Of a stretch of DNA of 6,868 nucleotides, positions 5,089 to 6,868 are shown piece after piece. The translations under genes and the position numbers were made by a program. Under the pieces are notes generated by a model that did no database searches, had not been told where the DNA came from, and saw only the letters and a program-made list of their open reading frames with translations. The first letter of the stretch is position 1. Each line of letters starts with the position of its first letter. Origin of the DNA: DUZB01 sp964407525 (GTDB taxonomy: Bacteria; Desulfobacterota; DSM-4660; Desulfatiglandales; Desulfatiglandaceae); assembly GCA_964407525.1 (NCBI GenBank), contig CAYOWC010000269.1, positions 1-6,868 on the forward strand, in the 5' to 3' direction.

Positions 5089-6485
5089 GGTTTTCCTCCC
5101 TCTTGCCTTTGACCTCTTGCCACTCTGGCCTTATCCACTCTTTGCCCAATCAGCCGTTCGACCTCTACTGATGTCTCATGATAGTTTGCAAGGGCCTCAA
5201 TGTATGTGGCTTGTGCATCAAACAGGGTTCTCTGGGCATCCAGAACATCAAGGTATCTGAATTTTCCCTCTCGATACCCCTCGCTGAGCCCGTCAAATAC
5301 TCGTTGGGCAGCAGGAAGAACATCATTTTTCAGCATCATGGCTTCTAAATAGGATGCCGAGAGAATCTGGTAGGCGCTATTGAGTTCTGTTTTGATCTTT
5401 ACACCCGCGACTTTTTTTTGTTCTTCTACTTTTCGTAGATTGTGGCGGGCCTCTTCGATGCTCCCCTGATTGCGATCAAAAATGGGGATCGGGATAGATA
5501 ATCCGACCACAAGCGCGTTGTTGTTTGTTTGCTCAAAACGTTGCAGTCCCGCTGAAACCGTCACATTGGGAATCCTTTTTGATTTTTCAAATTCCAGCTT
5601 TGCCTCGCCCAGCAGAATTTCGGTTTCCCATCTGGCTTGATCCGGATTCTGCGCTGTCTTCTGAAGAAGCTTATCAATGTCTGGAAGCTCGGAGATTTTT
5701 TCCAAGTCCCCTGAAACGCCTTCAAATACAGGAGAGATGCTTCCCCAGTTAGCCGCCAATCGTTTTTGAGAGACGTTCCACTGTCGTTTGGCCCTTTCCA
5801 ATGCAATTCGGGTTGCGGAAACAGTGACCTGCGCCTTGGTCTTTTCCAAAGGAGACACCTTACCCGCCTCTACGCGTTCAGACACCGCCTGAAAAACCTG
5901 CCTGGCCAAGTCGTGAAATCTTTTTGATAAATCTACTTTTTTCCGGGCCTCAAGGGCTTTTATAAAGGCTTTGGTCGTTTCCGCCAACAGATCGAGGCGT
6001 TTGGACGCATATTCCCAACCTTCGATATCCGTCTCAAGTCTGGCCACGGATGTTCGTTTGCCACGTTTATCGCCCAATTCCAGCATTTGACTGAATACAA
6101 AATACATCACTGCTGATCCAATGCCATTTTGGTAATCAGACCACCCCAGTTCTTCGGCTTCAAAGGCAAATTCCGGATTGGGAATGAGGTTTGCCTGAAT
6201 GATTCGTGCTTCCGCCGCCCGGACTTCCCATGAATAAGCAGCCAACCCGGGATTTTTCATGATGGAAAGGGAGAGGGCCTGTACAAGGGTGATCACTCCG
6301 GAAGGTTCTCCCATATCGAGTCCATCTGTTCCAGATGGTGGATTCTCTATTGTCACCGGATAAGCTGATATCTCTTTTCCCATGTGCCGGGGGTCTTCTC
6401 TGAAAGCAAGAACCGTATCCCCTGCACCAACGGCGCAAAGGACTATCCAAATGAAGGCGAAATGCCTCAGAAGTTGCTTTAACAT
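5085..6485 (-). CDS. czcC: CzcC-type outer-membrane efflux channel (TolC family)
   Basis: This is the outer-membrane channel of the exporter, expected to be a trimer with a beta-barrel and a long periplasmic helical tunnel. I place the start at ATG 6485: GGAGG at 6490-6494 lies just before it, and the product begins with a good signal peptide (positively charged MLKQLLRH, a hydrophobic stretch to about residue 20, likely cut after VLA, residues 25-27). The upstream in-frame ATG at 6503 has no ribosome site and would add six residues ahead of the signal. The mature protein has the two-fold repeat of long helices typical of the family (about 70-260 and 280-455), with family-typical PNPEF (102-106) and ELGDKRGKR (136-144). 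At 466 residues it is slightly long, owing to a roughly 35-residue N-terminal extension before ITLVQALSLS. The Cys in the leader is not in a lipobox. A run of eight A occurs at 5412-5419. First gene of the operon, overlapping czcB by 4 bp. Confidence 0.93.
   Translation of the reverse strand: MLKQLLRHFAFIWIVLCAVGAGDTVLAFREDPRHMGKEISAYPVTIENPPSGTDGLDMGEPSGVITLVQALSLSIMKNPGLAAYSWEVRAAEARIIQANLIPNPEFAFEAEELGWSDYQNGIGSAVMYFVFSQMLELGDKRGKRTSVARLETDIEGWEYASKRLDLLAETTKAFIKALEARKKVDLSKRFHDLARQVFQAVSERVEAGKVSPLEKTKAQVTVSATRIALERAKRQWNVSQKRLAANWGSISPVFEGVSGDLEKISELPDIDKLLQKTAQNPDQARWETEILLGEAKLEFEKSKRIPNVTVSAGLQRFEQTNNNALVVGLSIPIPIFDRNQGSIEEARHNLRKVEEQKKVAGVKIKTELNSAYQILSASYLEAMMLKNDVLPAAQRVFDGLSEGYREGKFRYLDVLDAQRTLFDAQATYIEALANYHETSVEVERLIGQRVDKARVARGQRQEGGKP
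5095..5099 (-). promoter_or_regulatory. Shine-Dalgarno site of czcB (supports the GTG start)
   Basis: GGAGG on the minus strand lies 6 nt before the GTG at 5086-5088, inside the last codons of czcC. It decides the unusual GTG start and fits the GTGA stop/start overlap (5085-5088). Confidence 0.85.
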
Positions 6486-6489
6486 GTGC

Positions 6490-6494
6490 CCTCC
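6490..6494 (-). promoter_or_regulatory. Shine-Dalgarno site of czcC (decides start at 6485)
   Basis: GGAGG on the minus strand is 4 nt before the ATG at 6483-6485, a slightly short but usable spacing. Nothing comparable precedes the in-frame ATG at 6501-6503, which is preceded by CTATAACAA. Confidence 0.75.
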
Positions 6495-6533
6495 AGAAAC
6501 CATTTGTTATAGGTTGTAGAGTCGTTCAGCTTT

Positions 6534-6543
6534 CTCGTACGAG
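6534..6543. promoter_or_regulatory. Perfect 10-bp palindrome at the predicted czc start site
   Basis: CTCGTACGAG is a perfect palindrome beginning 5 bp downstream of the TATAAT. The predicted transcription start (about 6542) falls inside it. This is where a repressor dimer would block initiation. It could be the operator of an unseen metal sensor or chance. Confidence 0.4.
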
Positions 6544-6548
6544 TGGAG

Positions 6549-6554
6549 ATTATA
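6549..6554 (-). promoter_or_regulatory. Probable -10 box of the czcCBA promoter
   Basis: The minus strand reads a perfect TATAAT, placing a start near 6542 and a leader of about 57 nt before the czcC ATG at 6485. No good TTGACA match lies 16-19 bp upstream and there is no TGn extension. The poor -35 and the dyad over that position suggest an activated or tightly controlled promoter. Confidence 0.55.
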
Positions 6555-6564
6555 AGCTGGGTCG

Positions 6565-6589
6565 AAATTTTGAACCTGAATCACAATTT
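6565..6589. promoter_or_regulatory. 25-bp dyad over the -35 region, candidate operator
   Basis: AAATTTTGA (6565-6573) and TCACAATTT (6581-6589) form an inverted repeat with 8 of 9 positions matching and a 7-nt spacer. It starts 10 bp upstream of the TATAAT and covers the place of a -35 box. The size and position suit a dimeric regulator. The family cannot be told from the DNA. Confidence 0.5.
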
Positions 6590-6627
6590 TGTTGTAGTAA
6601 TCTGGCTGGATCAGATGAGCGCCGCCT

Positions 6628-6645
6628 TCCCGCTTCAAAGCGGGA
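6628..6645. repeat. GC-rich hairpin TCCCGCTT/AAGCGGGA
   Basis: An 8-bp perfect inverted repeat separated by only 2 nt (CA), so a hairpin would open to a 4-nt loop. Its CCCGCT core recurs in the 18-bp tandem units at 6688-6741, suggesting a common repeat family. Confidence 0.65.
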
Positions 6646-6687
6646 GCTGATCGAGAAAGAAACTTGCGCACAATTATTTACCGCCCG

Positions 6688-6741
6688 CTTGTCCCGCTGC
6701 TGGGGCTTGTCCCGCTGCTGGGGCTTGTCCCGCTAGCGGGG
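6688..6741. repeat. Three tandem 18-bp self-complementary units
   Basis: Units at 6688-6705 and 6706-6723 are identical (CTTGTCCCGCTGCTGGGG). The third, 6724-6741, differs only at two bases, and those changes give a perfect 12-bp palindrome, CCCGCTAGCGGG (6729-6740). Each unit can fold on itself. Units abut with no unique spacer, so this is not a CRISPR array. Confidence 0.85.
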
Positions 6742-6763
6742 CTACGCTCAAGACGCAAAGAAC

Positions 6764-6811
6764 GCCCCAGTTAAATACGCTGCGCTGTCACTGGCGTGAA
6801 TTGAACGGGGC
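6764..6811. repeat. Palindromic intergenic repeat, copy 2
   Basis: Bases 6764-6789 repeat 3462-3487 with one mismatch. The unit folds into a long imperfect hairpin: GCCCC (6764-6768) with GGGGC (6807-6811), then GTT with AAC, AAT with ATT and ACGC (6777-6780) with GCGT (6794-6797), with small bulges. It follows a fragment, GACGCAAAGAACGC, that resembles the ends of the 3512-3641 segment. It is likely a dispersed REP-type element. Confidence 0.7.
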
Positions 6812-6834
6812 AGGCTAAGATTTTGTTTTTTTAC

Positions 6835-6855
6835 CGAATCGGAACGGACGATTCG
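6835..6855. promoter_or_regulatory. Perfect 7-bp inverted repeat at right edge
   Basis: CGAATCG (6835-6841) and CGATTCG (6849-6855) are separated by 7 nt and preceded by a run of seven T (6825-6831 area). It is not a terminator on either strand, since the T-run precedes the stem on plus and becomes an A-run on minus. It could be an operator for a gene beyond the edge, or another repeat hairpin. Confidence 0.35.
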
Positions 6856-6868
6856 ATAAAGCAATCAG

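Larger units (their letters stand above)
6504..6868. other. 365-bp noncoding block: czcC promoter region plus repeat island
   Basis: No gene is supported. Positions 6504-6590 hold the likely czc promoter and two dyads. Positions 6591-6620 hold only a small inverted repeat (ATCTG/CAGAT, 6600-6616). Positions 6628-6811 are a GC-rich repeat island with a hairpin, an 18-bp triple repeat and a palindromic element. Positions 6835-6855 carry a perfect 7-bp inverted repeat. No metal-sensor gene such as a MerR, ArsR or two-component regulator lies inside the window; one may lie beyond the right edge. Confidence 0.75.

Noticed and set aside
6426..6485. CzcC as a lipoprotein
   Set aside because: The signal-peptide cysteine is preceded by IVL, which lacks the small residue at -1 of a lipobox; an ordinary signal-peptidase cut after VLA fits better.
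6688..6741. CRISPR array
   Set aside because: The three 18-bp units abut with no unique spacers and no cas gene is present.

Overview
The window holds one complete tripartite heavy-metal efflux system of the CzcCBA/CusCBA type. All three genes lie on the minus strand and are transcribed from right to left: an outer-membrane channel of the TolC family (czcC-like, 5085-6485), a periplasmic adaptor (czcB-like, 3775-5088) and an inner-membrane RND pump of the heavy-metal efflux family (czcA-like, 281-3400). Such a system indicates a Gram-negative bacterium. The intergenic DNA is rich in hairpins, tandem units and dispersed-repeat-like segments. Together with balanced base composition, this resembles intergenic DNA I recall from Desulfobacterota (former Deltaproteobacteria). 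That assignment is inference from memory, not a search result.

Layout from right to left, in transcription order. Positions 6504-6868 are a noncoding block. Its outer part (about 6620-6868) is packed with GC-rich hairpins and an 18-bp triple repeat. Its inner part carries a likely regulated promoter: a perfect TATAAT at 6549-6554, a 25-bp dyad across the -35 region and a perfect 10-bp palindrome over the expected transcription start. czcC follows, and its best start is ATG at 6485 rather than the upstream ATG at 6503. czcB starts with GTG inside the czcC stop codon (GTGA overlap), so these two are translationally coupled. An unusual 374-bp gap (3401-3774), made almost wholly of repeats, then separates czcB from czcA, which has its own Shine-Dalgarno site. 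Downstream of czcA, positions 1-280 hold a tandem 24-mer, a strong hairpin with a dispersed-repeat-like tail, and a short segment that looks like a second, inverted copy of the czcA leader driving a 19-codon ORF.

Working together: CzcA uses the proton gradient to pump metal, CzcB clamps pump and channel together and may pass metal on through its His-rich segments, and CzcC provides the exit across the outer membrane. The three methionines that mark Cu(I)/Ag(I) pumps in CusA are absent from this CzcA by hand alignment (G569, Y619 and E669 in their places). With the His/acidic-rich CzcB, this favours divalent ions such as Zn, Co, Cd or Ni over copper or silver; the exact ion cannot be read from the sequence.

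I see no new enzyme system, transposase, RNA gene or CRISPR array. The unusual content lies in the noncoding DNA: three repeat islands in the three gaps, a 26-nt repeat shared by two of them, the inverted leader copy bracketing czcA, and the dyads at the czcC promoter.
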